The notes under the pieces were generated by a model. It did no database searches. It was not told the origin of the DNA and worked only from the letters and a program-made list of their open reading frames with translations. A stretch of DNA of 64,000 nt. It comes from Deltaproteobacteria bacterium. Lineage in GTDB: Bacteria; Myxococcota; Kuafuiibacteriia; Kuafuiibacteriales; Kuafuiibacteriaceae. Both the position numbers and the translations under genes were made by a program. Below are positions 40,162-49,715 of the stretch, piece after piece. How positions within the stretch are numbered: the first letter of the stretch is position 1; each line of letters begins with the position of its first letter. The DNA lies in contig JADJBV010000001.1 in NCBI GenBank assembly GCA_016703535.1, positions 2,108,001 to 2,172,000 on the forward strand, in the 5' to 3' direction.

Positions 40162-41733
40162 ATGCGAGGCGCCTCCTTCACCTTCCTCGTCCTCTGGCTG
40201 GGCCTGGGGGTCGGCCTGGCCGAGCCCAACGCCGCTGCCCAATCAGGGACCAGCAGCACCAGCAGCGCCACCTTCAAGGCCCCCGCGACCGGCACCCCAG
40301 CGACCAGCACCCCTGGCACGCCTCCCGGCCCCGAGATCTGGGTCAAGCTCCAGGACCAACGGGTCTTTGCCCTTCGGCTCGGCCGCGGGGAGGAGGTGGC
40401 CGAGGTGAGGGCGCGCCGGATCGGCCGGGCCCTCGAGGCCGCGGCGGCGGATCCCTCGACCCCCGAAGCTCCGAGGATCGTCCCGGACGGGCCACTTTTG
40501 GTCATCTACCTCGGTGAACGTCCGATCGTTCAGCTCAGCGCCGAAGACGCCGCCGCCGCCGCCGACGCTTCACTCGAGCTCCACGCCAAGGCCATCGCCG
40601 CCCAGATCCAGCAGGCCCTGGAGAACGAACGCATCCGCAGCCGGATCGCCAACGCCGTCTTTTCGCTGTCGCTGTTGGTGTTCGCCGGGATGATCGCCTT
40701 TTTGTTGTTGCGCCGCTTGGGCCAGCTGAGTGCCCTCGCCAACCGCTACCTGGAGCGCCGGGAGGACAACCTGCCCCCCCTCTCCTTCTCGGGGATCGAG
40801 GTGCTGAGCCCAGCCATGGTGCGGGCCACGGTGGTCACCGCGATCAGCATCGGTACGCGCCTGGCTCAGATCGGCATCGTCTATTTGTGGCTGGTCCTCT
40901 CCTTGTCCTTGTTCGAGCGGACTCGGGACACCGGGGCCCAGCTGCGGGAGTTGTTGCTTTCGCCCCTCGGCCAGCTGGTCGGGCGTTTTGGCCGGGCCCT
41001 GCCCCTGGTCATCGTTTTGGTGTTGGCGGTCCTCCTCCTATTCGTGGTGGTCCGCTTCGTGGGCCTGTTCTTCGCCAGCGTGGCCCGGGGCGAAACTCGG
41101 CTCTCCTGGCTCCCGACCGAACTGGCGGCGCCGACCAGCGTGTTGCTGCGGGCTGGGCTGCTGCTGGCTTTTTTGGTGCTGGCCGGCCCACTGATCTTGG
41201 GGAGCAACGACCTGGTCTCCTCGATGATCGGGATCGTGGCCCTGCTCTCCATCGGGCTCGGCAGCACACCACTCTTCGCCACGGCGATCATCGGCGTGGT
41301 GGTGATCTTCGGGCGCCGGTATCACGTGGGCGACTATGTCGAGGTCGGCCGAGCCCACGGCCGCATCCAGCGGCTTTCGGTGTTGGAGCTCCGGCTGATC
41401 GATGACCAAGGTCAAGAGCTGCGGGTGCCCCACTTGATGGCCCTCCTTCGCGGCGCCAAAGTTTCAGGCCCCCGGGCCCGGGTCACCGCCACCATCTGGG
41501 TCGATCCCGAGGCGCCCCTGGATGTGGTCGCGGCCCTGCTCGAAGAGACCGCGGCCACCGTCGGCGCCGCCCCTCGGGTGGATCTCGACGGCCTCGATCG
41601 CCGTGCCGCCCGCTTTTTGGTGTCGATCGAGGCCACGGATGCCCCCCGGGCCCGCACCCAACTCTACGCGCGGATCGGCGCCCGCCTGAAAGAGGCCGGG
41701 CATCGGCTCGGTGAGGCTCCGGCTGGGCCGTGA
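40162..41733 (+). CDS. MscS-family mechanosensitive channel
   Basis: A 523-residue membrane protein starting at ATG 40162 with a signal-like N-terminus and a periplasmic low-complexity part. A first helix lies at about 170-190, followed by several more. The C-terminal MscS core is visible: IGLGSTPLFATAIIGVVVIFGRRYHVGDYVEVGRAHGRIQRLSVLELRLID (pore-lining helix plus beta domain), with QELRVPHLMALL. It should open under membrane tension to release solutes. Its stop overlaps the next gene (GTGA), linking it with cation antiporters, which fits osmotic and ion homeostasis. Confidence 0.86.
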   Translation: MRGASFTFLVLWLGLGVGLAEPNAAAQSGTSSTSSATFKAPATGTPATSTPGTPPGPEIWVKLQDQRVFALRLGRGEEVAEVRARRIGRALEAAAADPSTPEAPRIVPDGPLLVIYLGERPIVQLSAEDAAAAADASLELHAKAIAAQIQQALENERIRSRIANAVFSLSLLVFAGMIAFLLLRRLGQLSALANRYLERREDNLPPLSFSGIEVLSPAMVRATVVTAISIGTRLAQIGIVYLWLVLSLSLFERTRDTGAQLRELLLSPLGQLVGRFGRALPLVIVLVLAVLLLFVVVRFVGLFFASVARGETRLSWLPTELAAPTSVLLRAGLLLAFLVLAGPLILGSNDLVSSMIGIVALLSIGLGSTPLFATAIIGVVVIFGRRYHVGDYVEVGRAHGRIQRLSVLELRLIDDQGQELRVPHLMALLRGAKVSGPRARVTATIWVDPEAPLDVVAALLEETAATVGAAPRVDLDGLDRRAARFLVSIEATDAPRARTQLYARIGARLKEAGHRLGEAPAGP

Positions 41734-42962
41734 ACGCGATCGCGCTCCTCATTGGCCTGTTGGTGTTGGCTTACGTCGGCGGCTTTTTGGTCGGCGGCCG
41801 GGCCCTGCGCGGTGCGGGGCTCCCTTCAGGCTCTGAGTTCGTGTTGGTCGGCTTCGTGATCGGTCCTTTGGCCTTGGGCTTGGCCAGCGTCAGCACCCTC
41901 TCTTTGTTCGCACCCCTCACCGAGGTCGCCATCGCTTGGATCGCCTTGGTGCGAGGCCTGGAGTTCGGCCCCTTTGGCGAACGGGCCTTGAAGAAGCGGT
42001 GGGTCTTCTTCGCCTCCTTGTTGGCAGTCCTGACTGCCCTGGTGGTCGCGGCCGCCGCCTACTTGGCCTTGGGGGCCCTCGGGCTCCTCGAACCTCGGGA
42101 GCGGATGTTGGCGGCGGCGGGCCTCGGCGCCGCTGCGGGCGAGTCTCCCCGGCTGGTGGTCCGTTGGGTGGTCGAGCGCCTCGGCGCCTCCGGTCCCCTC
42201 ACCGACCTGCTCGGTGATCTGGCCGAAGGGGATCAATTGGCCCCCCTCACTTTGGTGGCGGCCATCTTCTCCTTCGAGGTCCAAAGTGCCCTACCCTTGT
42301 CGCTGCCGCCCTTCGGCTGGTTCGCGATCACCGTACTCCTGGGGGTCTTGTTGGGCGGGATCGCCGCCTTGCTCCTGGGCCGGCGCTTCGATCCCAACGA
42401 AGCCTGGGGTGTCCTGCTCGGCACCGGGTTGGTGGCGATGGGCCTTTCGGTGCGGGTGGGCCTGGCCCCCCTGACCACCGCCTTCTTTTTGGGCTTGGGG
42501 CTGGCGGCCTTTTCGCCGCACCGGGAGGCCCTCCAGGCCCTGGTCCGCCGCACCGAACGTCCGGTGTTGTTGCCGGCCTTGCTGCTGGCGGGGGCCCGGG
42601 TCGCCCTCGACCTCCCGCTCACGTTTTTGCCGGTGATCGGCGTGGCGGTCGCGGCCCGGATCGCCACCAAGTTGGCCACGGGCGCGGCCATCTCCTCCTT
42701 GACCCCGTCGGATCGAGTCTCGTGGTTGTCCTTGGGCGCTGGCCTGTCGTCGGCCGGACCCCTGGCCCTCTCCATCGGCCTGGCTTTTTCGCTCCGCTTC
42801 CCGGGGGCAACCGGGGCGGTGGTGTTGACCGGCGCGGCCACCATGGCCTTGGTCGGCGAGTTCATCGGGCCGGCGGCGCTTCAACGGGCGCTGCGATCGG
42901 CCGGCGAGATCTCCTCCCGCTCCAGCTTGCCGGAGCCGAGCCTCGCCGAGGTGGATCCGTGA
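41730..42962 (+). CDS. CPA2-like cation:proton antiporter-related membrane protein (divergent copy)
   Basis: A 410-residue protein of about 12 helices, GTG start inside the MscS stop. It has the hydrophobic profile of Kef/NapA-type exchangers, and local similarities to the next gene (FLVGGRALRGAGLPSG, AAAGLGAAAGESPRLVVRWVV). The ion-binding stretch is not a clean match to the usual D-D or N-D pair, so it may be a degenerate subunit. No RCK/TrkA-N domain is present. Overlap with the next gene (GTGA) suggests the two work as a heteromeric pair. Confidence 0.7.
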   Translation: MNAIALLIGLLVLAYVGGFLVGGRALRGAGLPSGSEFVLVGFVIGPLALGLASVSTLSLFAPLTEVAIAWIALVRGLEFGPFGERALKKRWVFFASLLAVLTALVVAAAAYLALGALGLLEPRERMLAAAGLGAAAGESPRLVVRWVVERLGASGPLTDLLGDLAEGDQLAPLTLVAAIFSFEVQSALPLSLPPFGWFAITVLLGVLLGGIAALLLGRRFDPNEAWGVLLGTGLVAMGLSVRVGLAPLTTAFFLGLGLAAFSPHREALQALVRRTERPVLLPALLLAGARVALDLPLTFLPVIGVAVAARIATKLATGAAISSLTPSDRVSWLSLGAGLSSAGPLALSIGLAFSLRFPGATGAVVLTGAATMALVGEFIGPAALQRALRSAGEISSRSSLPEPSLAEVDP

Positions 42963-44317
42963 GCGGCAAAAAGACCACCCGCACCGCCAGTGCCCGGGTG
43001 ATCCAGGTCTTCACCCTGCTGCTGCTTTTTGCCCTCTTGTTTTTGGCCAACCAAGCCGGCCGAGGGGATGGCGGCGTCGGCGTCGTGGCGGGCGTGGGCT
43101 TTTTGCTCCTGGCCGGCACCATCTTGGCCGAACTCGCCGAGCTGGTCCGCCTCCCCCACCTCTCGGGCTACATCTTGGCCGGCGTCTTGGCTGGGCCCCA
43201 CCTGGGCCACCTGCTCGATCACGACACGGTCGAGCGCATGAGTACGGTCAATACTCTGGCCTTGGCCTTGATCGCCTTGGCCGGCGGCGCCGAGTTGAAG
43301 CTCAGCGACGTGCGCCGGAACGCCCGTTCCTTGAGCTTCGCGACCCTCCTGCAGTTCGGGCTGGTGTTGGTGGTGATGACCGGCGTGTTCTACGCGGCGG
43401 CCCCCCTCGTGCCCTTCGCCCAGGGCCTGCCTCGAGGGACCATCATTGGGATCGCCCTGCTTTGGGGCGTTATCGCGACCACCCGCAGCCCGTCGGCCAC
43501 CCTGGCGATCCTCAGTCAAACCAAGGCCCACGGTCCGCTGTCGACCTTCAGTTTGGCCTTCATCATGTTGTCCGATGTGGTGGTGGTGGTCCTCTTGGCG
43601 GCGGTCATGGCGGTGGCCCGACCCTTGATCGAACCCGGCGCCTCCCTCTCGTTCGCCAACTTCCAGGACCTGGGCCACGAGATCTTGGGCAGCGTCGCCC
43701 TCGGCACCACCTTGGGCTTGGTCTTGGCCCTGTACCTGCGGCTCCTGAAGAAGCCCCTCCTTTTGGTGCTGATCGGCCTGGGGTTCGGCTTTTCGGAGGT
43801 CGTCTCGTACCTGCGCCTCGAGCCCCTGTTGACCTTCATCGTGGCCGGCTTCGTGGTGCAGAACCTGTCCCGCCAAGGTGATCGTCTGCTCCACGAGATC
43901 GAGAAGGTCTCGGCCTTGGTCTTCGTCCTGTTCTTCGCGGCCGCCGGCGCTCACCTCGACCTGCCTTTGCTTGGGCAACTTTGGCCGGTGGCCCTTTTGT
44001 TGGCCGGGACCCGGGGGATCATCACCTGGGTTTCGGCCCGGATGGCCTCCAAGTTGGCCAAAGATCCCCCGGTCATCGGGCGTTGGGGTTGGGCGGGGCT
44101 GGTGTCCCAGGCCGGCTTGACCTTGGGTGTGGCCGCGATGATCGAACGAACCTTCCCCACCTTCGGGGCCGGCTTTCGGGCCTTGGTGATCGCCACGGTG
44201 GCGATCAACGAGCTGATCGGGCCGGTGTTGTTCAAGTTGGGCCTGGATCGGGCCGGCGAAACACAACCGTCGCCGCCCGACGCGCCACCTTTGGCGGAAG
44301 AGGAGCACGCCGCGTGA
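42959..44317 (+). CDS. CPA2-family cation:proton antiporter
   Basis: About 452 residues from GTG 42959. It carries Na+/H+ exchanger signatures: LRLPHLSGYILAGVLAGPH-type region (VRLPHLSGYILAGVLAGP), ALALIALAGGAELKLSDVRRN, and GLVSQAGLTLGVAAMIERTFP. The segment VALLLAGTRGIITWVSARMASKLA matches the core inverted repeat. No C-terminal RCK domain. It probably exchanges Na+ or K+ for H+ at the inner membrane. It is coupled to the divergent paralogue before and hutI after. Confidence 0.88.
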   Translation: MSGKKTTRTASARVIQVFTLLLLFALLFLANQAGRGDGGVGVVAGVGFLLLAGTILAELAELVRLPHLSGYILAGVLAGPHLGHLLDHDTVERMSTVNTLALALIALAGGAELKLSDVRRNARSLSFATLLQFGLVLVVMTGVFYAAAPLVPFAQGLPRGTIIGIALLWGVIATTRSPSATLAILSQTKAHGPLSTFSLAFIMLSDVVVVVLLAAVMAVARPLIEPGASLSFANFQDLGHEILGSVALGTTLGLVLALYLRLLKKPLLLVLIGLGFGFSEVVSYLRLEPLLTFIVAGFVVQNLSRQGDRLLHEIEKVSALVFVLFFAAAGAHLDLPLLGQLWPVALLLAGTRGIITWVSARMASKLAKDPPVIGRWGWAGLVSQAGLTLGVAAMIERTFPTFGAGFRALVIATVAINELIGPVLFKLGLDRAGETQPSPPDAPPLAEEEHAA

Positions 44318-45507
44318 GCAGCACCTTGGTCAGGAACGCCAGCGAGCTGGGGATCCCAGATGCCGCTGGGCCAGGCTTCACCCGCCACCCCGGCTGGGCC
44401 TTTTGGGCCAAAGACGGGCGGATCCAATGGGTCGGGCCCGAAACCGAGGCGCCCCCCGAGGCCCAAAAGGCGGCCGTTTACGACGCGGGGGGACGGGCGG
44501 TGATGCCGGCCTTGGTCGACGCCCACACCCACCTGATCTTCGGCGGGGATCGGATCGCGGACTTCTCCCGCCGGCTGGAGGGGAAGAGCTACGCCGAGAT
44601 CGCCGCCGAAGGAGGCGGGATCCAAACCACGGTCAAGGCCACCCGAGCCGCCAGCGACGCGGAGCTCCTCGATCGGGCCCGGATCGCCTTGGCCCGCCGC
44701 CGCGCCGTGGGCATCGGCACCACCGAGGTGAAGTCGGGCTACGGCCTGGACGAGGCCACCGAACTACGGACCTTGAGCCTGGTCGCCGAACTTCGCCGGG
44801 AGGGCCACGACCTGGTCCCGACCCTCCTCGCGGCCCACTCGGTCCCCAAGGATCGGCCCAGGGAAGACTGGATCCAGGCGATCATCGAAGGGCTGATCCC
44901 GGCGGCGGCCGAAAAATCCCTGGCTCAATTCTGCGACGTCTTCGTCGAAAAGGGCGCCTACACCGTCGAGGAGGCGCGACGGATCTTCCAGGCCGCCAAA
45001 CACCACGGCCTGATCCCCAAGCTCCACGCCGATCAACTCACGCCGGGCGGTGGGGCCGAGTTGGCCGCCGAGGTCGGGGCCGCCTCAGCGGATCACCTGG
45101 AGCACGTCAGCGAAGCTGGGCTGAAGCGTTTGGCCTCGGGCAAGGTGGTGGCCGTCTTGTTGCCCGGCGCCCTCACCTACCTGGGGGATCGGGCGCCGTG
45201 GCTCGGCCGAGAGCTGATCGAGGCGGGGGTCCAGGTGGCGGTCGCGACGGACGCCAACCCAGGATCGTCCCCGACCCACAACCTGCCGCTGATGGCGACC
45301 CTAGCGGCCACCCAGATGGGCCTCAAGGTCGAGGAGGCGCTCCGGGCCGTCACCTTGGGCGCCGCCCACGCCCTGCGCCGCAGTGACGTTGGGTCCTTGG
45401 TGGTCGGCGCCAGAGCGCGTTTTATCGTGCTCGACGCGAGGGACTGCCGGGCTTTGGTGGCCAGCTTTGGGGAGCCCGTGGTCAAAGAGACCGTTTTCCT
45501 CGATTGA
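44314..45507 (+). CDS. hutI: Imidazolonepropionase
   Basis: A 397-residue amidohydrolase, third step of histidine degradation (imidazolone propionate to formiminoglutamate). The start GTG 44314 is in the antiporter stop. Metal-binding motifs: VDAHTHLIFGGDR, EVKSGYGL, PKLHADQLTPGGGAELA, ADHLEHVSE and the metal Asp in ATDANPGSSPTHN. Length is normal. hutU, hutH and hutG are not in this window; the association with antiporters by overlap is odd. Confidence 0.95.
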   Translation: MSSTLVRNASELGIPDAAGPGFTRHPGWAFWAKDGRIQWVGPETEAPPEAQKAAVYDAGGRAVMPALVDAHTHLIFGGDRIADFSRRLEGKSYAEIAAEGGGIQTTVKATRAASDAELLDRARIALARRRAVGIGTTEVKSGYGLDEATELRTLSLVAELRREGHDLVPTLLAAHSVPKDRPREDWIQAIIEGLIPAAAEKSLAQFCDVFVEKGAYTVEEARRIFQAAKHHGLIPKLHADQLTPGGGAELAAEVGAASADHLEHVSEAGLKRLASGKVVAVLLPGALTYLGDRAPWLGRELIEAGVQVAVATDANPGSSPTHNLPLMATLAATQMGLKVEEALRAVTLGAAHALRRSDVGSLVVGARARFIVLDARDCRALVASFGEPVVKETVFLD

Positions 45508-45557
45508 AGGGAGAGGCCCTGGACGGGCCAACGCCACTCCGGGCGGAGCCGCACCAA

Positions 45558-45577
45558 CGAGGGTCGTTCGACCCTCG
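45558..45577. terminator. Perfect short palindrome between convergent hutI and DUF507 genes
   Basis: Arms CGAGGGTCG (45558-45566) and CGACCCTCG (45569-45577) pair perfectly around TT. It sits in a 150-base convergent gap and could work as a bidirectional hairpin terminator, though there is no T run. Confidence 0.4.
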
Positions 45578-45657
45578 CCAGCTTCAGTGATGTGAGGAGT
45601 GCCAGGTTGGGCGCGGGCCGAATCGAGCGCCGCGCCTCAACGCCGAACCAAGTAGGC

Positions 45658-46176
45658 TCAGGCCAGGCCGCGAGCGCGCTTGAGTTGGCCGACGACTTTT
45701 TCGTACTCGACGTCCCACTCGGCGGTGCCTTCCCGCAGGTTCTTGAGCCGACCGCGAGCCTCGCGATCGATCTCTTCGTCGATGCCGAGGTACTTGCGGA
45801 GGGTCTCGGTGATCTTCTTCCGCATCTCGTGGTCTTCCGCGAAGACCTCCTCGATGTTGCGGGAGTGCATCAGAGCCTCGAGCATCTGGTTGATGACGTA
45901 CTCTGCGCCCTCTTCGCCGGTTTTGTGGCTGCGCGCCTCGGCCAGGCCCTTTTTGACCTGGGCAAAACGTTCGGCCGACAACCCGCGACGGGTCAGCGCG
46001 TCCTTGGTCTCCTGGTTCAGCCGGTCTTCGGCGTTACAGTATTCGACCAAGATGGCGGCCACGTCGAGCTCGGCTTCTTCGAGCTTCGCGTCGTCGATCT
46101 CCACGTCACCGTCGGCGCGAAGCACCGCGATGATTTCCTTGGACATTTTTGGGATGATCTTTCGGTAGAGCCGCAT
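45658..46176 (-). CDS. DUF507 family protein
   Basis: A 172-residue, highly charged, soluble protein. It matches the DUF507 pattern: MRLYRKIIPKMSKEIIAVLR at the start, VEIDDAKLEEAELDVAAIL, AEDRLNQETKDALTRRGL and a second half with similar helical sequence ending AEWDVEYEKVVGQLKR. DUF507 is found in Myxococcota and a few other phyla and its function is unknown. It lies 74 bases downstream of uvrC on the same strand. Confidence 0.88.
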   Translation of the reverse strand: MRLYRKIIPKMSKEIIAVLRADGDVEIDDAKLEEAELDVAAILVEYCNAEDRLNQETKDALTRRGLSAERFAQVKKGLAEARSHKTGEEGAEYVINQMLEALMHSRNIEEVFAEDHEMRKKITETLRKYLGIDEEIDREARGRLKNLREGTAEWDVEYEKVVGQLKRARGLA

Positions 46177-46250
46177 CGTTACTCAGGCTTTCGGGCGCCC
46201 ACCCGTAGCAATTCGTTGGGTCGGAGGCGTAAGCGCAACTCCGAGGCAAG

Positions 46251-48158
46251 TCAACCGGAACCGTGGGAAAAATCATCTTCTTTTGCGTCGGGGTGGAAGG
46301 TCAAATAGACCGCCTCGGCGGCCTTCTGACCCAAGCCAGGGACCCCCAGAAGCTCAGAAAGGCCAGCCTCTTTGACCCGTTTTAGGCTGCCCAGGTGGGC
46401 CAAAAGGGCCCGCCTTTTCCCCGGTCCAATGCCCGGAATTTCGTCCAGAGGGGACGCCAGCCGGGCCTTCTGCCGGAGCTTCCGCTGGTAGGTGATGGCG
46501 AAGCGGTGGGCCTCGTCCCGGATCCGGGCCAACAGGAGCAGCTCGGCCGAGGTCTGACGAAGGACGATCGGGTCTTTGGCCCCTGGGAGGAACACCCGCT
46601 CGGGCGAGTGTTCGGGCCGATCCGCCTCGTCGGTGCCGACGGTCCGGCTCTTGGCCAAGGAGATCAGGTCGATCCCCTCCACCCCCAGGTCCTTCATGGC
46701 GGCCTTGGCCGCGTTCAGCTGCCCCTTGCCGCCGTCGATCACCAAAAGGTCGGGCAGGTCCTGATCCACCAGCCCGCGCTTCAGGCGCCGGCTCAGGACC
46801 TCGTAGAGGGCCCCGAAGTCGTCCTGCCCGGCGGTGGTCTTGACCCGGTAGTGCCGGTAGCGGTCTTTGGCCGGCAAAGCCCCCTCGAAGACCACCTGGG
46901 AGCCCACGATCTCCGATCCCTGGAGGTTGGAGATGTCGTAACACTCCATGCGTCCTGGGAAGCGGCGCAACCCCAACTTCTCCTTGAGGCCGGTCAAGGT
47001 GCGCTCCAAGGCCCCGGTCTTCTTTTGCTGCTCGTGAAAGCCGTGTTCGGCGTTCTCCTCCGCCAGCCGTAGGAGCTCGGCCCGATCGCCACGTTGGGGG
47101 TGGTAGACGATCACCTTCTTGCCCCGCTGTTCACTGAGCAGCTCGGCCAAGATCTGATCCGCCTCGATCGGTCGGGGCAGGAGCAGGACGTCGGGGGGCG
47201 GCAAGCCCCGCTGGTCTGGGCCCCCTGCGTAACGTTGCAGGATCACCGTCTCGAGGAAGGCCTCGTCCTCCAAGGTGACCTTCTCGAAGAGTTGGCTGGT
47301 CACGTTTTCGACCCGACCGCCCCGAACCTCGACGATCGCCACGCCCAGATCATCGCCCTCTCGATAGAGGCCAAACACGTCCTGATCCGAGTGGTCGTTG
47401 AGCGCGACCTTCTGCTTCTCCAGGGTCTTTTCGATCGCCCGCAGCTGATCGCGGTAGTGGGCCGCCACCTCATAGTCGGTGCGTTCGGCGGCGCCCCACA
47501 TCCGGGACCGGACCTTATCGGCCAAGGCCTCGCCCTTGCCGTCCAAAAACATCAACACGTCATCGACGTTCTCTTTGTACTTCGCGCGATCGATCTCCAG
47601 CACACACGGCGCTGGGCACCGGCCGATCTGGTGCTCCAGACAGGGGCGAGTCCGATTGTAGAGCACCGAATCCCGACAGGTGCGGAGCTGAAAGTGGCGG
47701 TTCACGACCCGCAGGGTCTTGCGCGCCGCCGACGCCGAGTGGAACGGCCCGTAGTAGTGGGCGCCGTCTTGCCCCAAGTGCCGCACCACCTGCACCCACG
47801 GGAACTCATGGGAGGTGTCGACCCGCAGGCAGAGGTATTGTTTGTCGTCCCTCCAGATGATGTTGAAGCGCGGCTCGTAGCGCCGGATCATCTCACGCTC
47901 GACCAGGAGCGCTTCCTTTTCGGTGCGGGTGACCACCGTCTCGAGATCGGCGAGCAGCCCATCGAGGAGGCCGATGAAGGCCCGGTAGTCAGAGGTCCCT
48001 TCTTGGAAGTACTGACGCACCCGGGCCCGCAGGCTCTTGGCCTTGCCGACGTAGACCACCACCCCCTCCGCGTCCTTCATCAGGTACACGCCCGGGGACT
48101 CGGGGAGCTGCGAGGCCCGCTCCAGCCAGAGCGAACGTGTTTCCTTCCTGGTGGCCAC
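46251..48158 (-). CDS. uvrC: Excinuclease ABC subunit C
   Basis: A 635-residue nuclease that makes both incisions in nucleotide excision repair with UvrA and UvrB. The GIY-YIG nuclease (PGVYLMKDAEGVVVYVGKAKSLRARVRQYF) is near residues 18-47, the UVR motif (EVAAHYRDQLRAIEKTLEKQ) near 225, the RNase H-like nuclease (LPDLLVIDGGKGQLNAA) about 460, and HhH motifs at the C-terminus (PGIGPGKRRALLAHLG, GVPGLGQKAAEAVY). Length is normal. uvrB is close by at 49716-51776. Confidence 0.98.
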   Translation of the reverse strand: MATRKETRSLWLERASQLPESPGVYLMKDAEGVVVYVGKAKSLRARVRQYFQEGTSDYRAFIGLLDGLLADLETVVTRTEKEALLVEREMIRRYEPRFNIIWRDDKQYLCLRVDTSHEFPWVQVVRHLGQDGAHYYGPFHSASAARKTLRVVNRHFQLRTCRDSVLYNRTRPCLEHQIGRCPAPCVLEIDRAKYKENVDDVLMFLDGKGEALADKVRSRMWGAAERTDYEVAAHYRDQLRAIEKTLEKQKVALNDHSDQDVFGLYREGDDLGVAIVEVRGGRVENVTSQLFEKVTLEDEAFLETVILQRYAGGPDQRGLPPPDVLLLPRPIEADQILAELLSEQRGKKVIVYHPQRGDRAELLRLAEENAEHGFHEQQKKTGALERTLTGLKEKLGLRRFPGRMECYDISNLQGSEIVGSQVVFEGALPAKDRYRHYRVKTTAGQDDFGALYEVLSRRLKRGLVDQDLPDLLVIDGGKGQLNAAKAAMKDLGVEGIDLISLAKSRTVGTDEADRPEHSPERVFLPGAKDPIVLRQTSAELLLLARIRDEAHRFAITYQRKLRQKARLASPLDEIPGIGPGKRRALLAHLGSLKRVKEAGLSELLGVPGLGQKAAEAVYLTFHPDAKEDDFSHGSG

Positions 48159-48355
48159 GACGGATGAAGTCTAGCAGGGCGATGGCGTGGAGATCAGCCT
48201 GATCGCCTGGCCATCGGCGCTGCTTCTTGGGGCGCTCCCGAAACCCCGCCCGAGGCGGTCCCCAAATCGCCCAGGCTGATTGTTCGGCGAAACCAAACAA
48301 TCGAGTCTGGCAATGGCGGCCAAGGTCCGCGGGGGCTTCCGGGTAGAGTGAGGTG

Positions 48356-49546
48356 ATGGCGAAACACGCGGCGGCTCGGCCTCCCCTTTGGTTCTCCCTG
48401 CTCACCTTGGGCTGCGGGGTCGATCCGGCGGCCGGCCTGGGGCAGGCCCCCCAGGTGGAGCCCCCAAAACCAGCGGAGCCCGCGCCGTGGAGCGCCTGTG
48501 ACTTCACCCGAGGGTCGACGGAGGTGGTGCTGGCGGTGGCCGACGGCCCCTACGGCGGTAAGCAGGACCTGGTCTTGGTCCGCGCCAACGGGGAGAGCTT
48601 CGTGGCCCACACCTTCGGCGCCGAGCGCACCGAACCCTCGACGCACATCTTCATCAGCGGCATCGAGGTCAAGATGGCCGGCGAACTTTTGGTCGCCGAC
48701 CGGGCGACCGACGGCTTGGTGATCTTGGATCGCTACGGCCGCGTGGAGTTGGCGGCGCCGGATCTCGCCACGGCCCAGGCCTTCCTCGAGGCGAAGGGCC
48801 TGACGCTAAAGAGCGACGAGCCGCCGCTTTTGGTGGAGCCGGGAAACCCGCCGACCGTCGTCCTCCGTGGCCCCGGCCGCGACCAGGAGCGCCGGCTCCC
48901 GCTGCCCGACTATCGAGGCGAGCCGTTCGTCAACGTCGAGGCATTCCGGGGCGATTGGGCCACGCTCAGCAGCTACCCGGCGGATCGCACCTGGCGAGTC
49001 CAGGTCTCCACCGGGATCATCGAGCCGATCGAAAAGGCCCTCCCGAGAGGCCTGCGGCAGTTCGGCTTCGGCCCCGACCCACGCCTCTACTTCACCCTCG
49101 ACGATCAAGGGGGCTTCCTGGCCACCCTCTCGGATGGGGTCGTGGCTGGGATCCATCGATCCGCCAACGGCGCCGAGGGCTGGGCCCCGATCGGCCGAGG
49201 GGCTCGGGAGATCGGGTCGATCCACGCCTACGGCCAGCAGGGGACCTACCTCATCTCCGGATCGGCGGGGCCCGACGTGGAGTGGCCGCCCCTGCCCGCA
49301 GGGCACGAAGAGGTGGTGAACGGCCCCTTCACTCAGCTCGCGCGACCCGCCCTTCCGGTCAGCTACCTCCTGCCCACCAGCGCCGTCGCCCTCAGCGACG
49401 ACGGACTCTGCGCCGCCTACCTGGGACAGCCGAGCGACGGCCCGCCTCAGCTGGTCGTGCTCGACGTGGCGACCGGACGCCGATCCGCCCCCGAGCCCTC
49501 AGTCCGGGCCAACGAACACCTGCGCTTCATCCCCCCCGCCCGCTGA
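48356..49546 (+). CDS. Lipoprotein of unknown function, beta-repeat rich
   Basis: A 396-residue protein from ATG 48356 (GTG 48353 also possible). Lipobox in FSLLTLGC. The rest is a series of strands with Gly turns (GGKQDLVLVRANGESFVAHT, GELLVADRATDGLVILDRYG, WATLSSYPADRTWRVQV, GFLATLSDGVVAGI), suggesting a beta-propeller. Single Cys pairs remain unpaired to known motifs. Divergent from uvrC, with 197 bases between. I can assign no function. Confidence 0.68.
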   Translation: MAKHAAARPPLWFSLLTLGCGVDPAAGLGQAPQVEPPKPAEPAPWSACDFTRGSTEVVLAVADGPYGGKQDLVLVRANGESFVAHTFGAERTEPSTHIFISGIEVKMAGELLVADRATDGLVILDRYGRVELAAPDLATAQAFLEAKGLTLKSDEPPLLVEPGNPPTVVLRGPGRDQERRLPLPDYRGEPFVNVEAFRGDWATLSSYPADRTWRVQVSTGIIEPIEKALPRGLRQFGFGPDPRLYFTLDDQGGFLATLSDGVVAGIHRSANGAEGWAPIGRGAREIGSIHAYGQQGTYLISGSAGPDVEWPPLPAGHEEVVNGPFTQLARPALPVSYLLPTSAVALSDDGLCAAYLGQPSDGPPQLVVLDVATGRRSAPEPSVRANEHLRFIPPAR

Positions 49547-49715
49547 CTTTGCGTCGCGCCCGGCAACGCCCTGCCAGGCGGTCGCTTGGGGGCGAAGCGC
49601 CGTCGACCATCGGGCCGAGTTCGGCCTCGCCGGAGGGATCCCGCCATCGCGGGGAACCATCGACCCGCACCCTGCCCTTGATCAAACAAAACCTCGGCCG
49701 CGCCCGCTCCGGGCC

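Noticed and set aside
40162..41733. MscS gene as part of the B12 operon
   Set aside because: A 95-base gap follows the second lipoprotein gene and no functional link is visible, so it is treated as a separate unit.
48277..48306. GATTGTT...AACAATC inverted pair upstream of uvrC as an SOS (LexA) box
   Set aside because: The spacing and sequence do not fit the LexA boxes I know for this group; it could be a simple hairpin.
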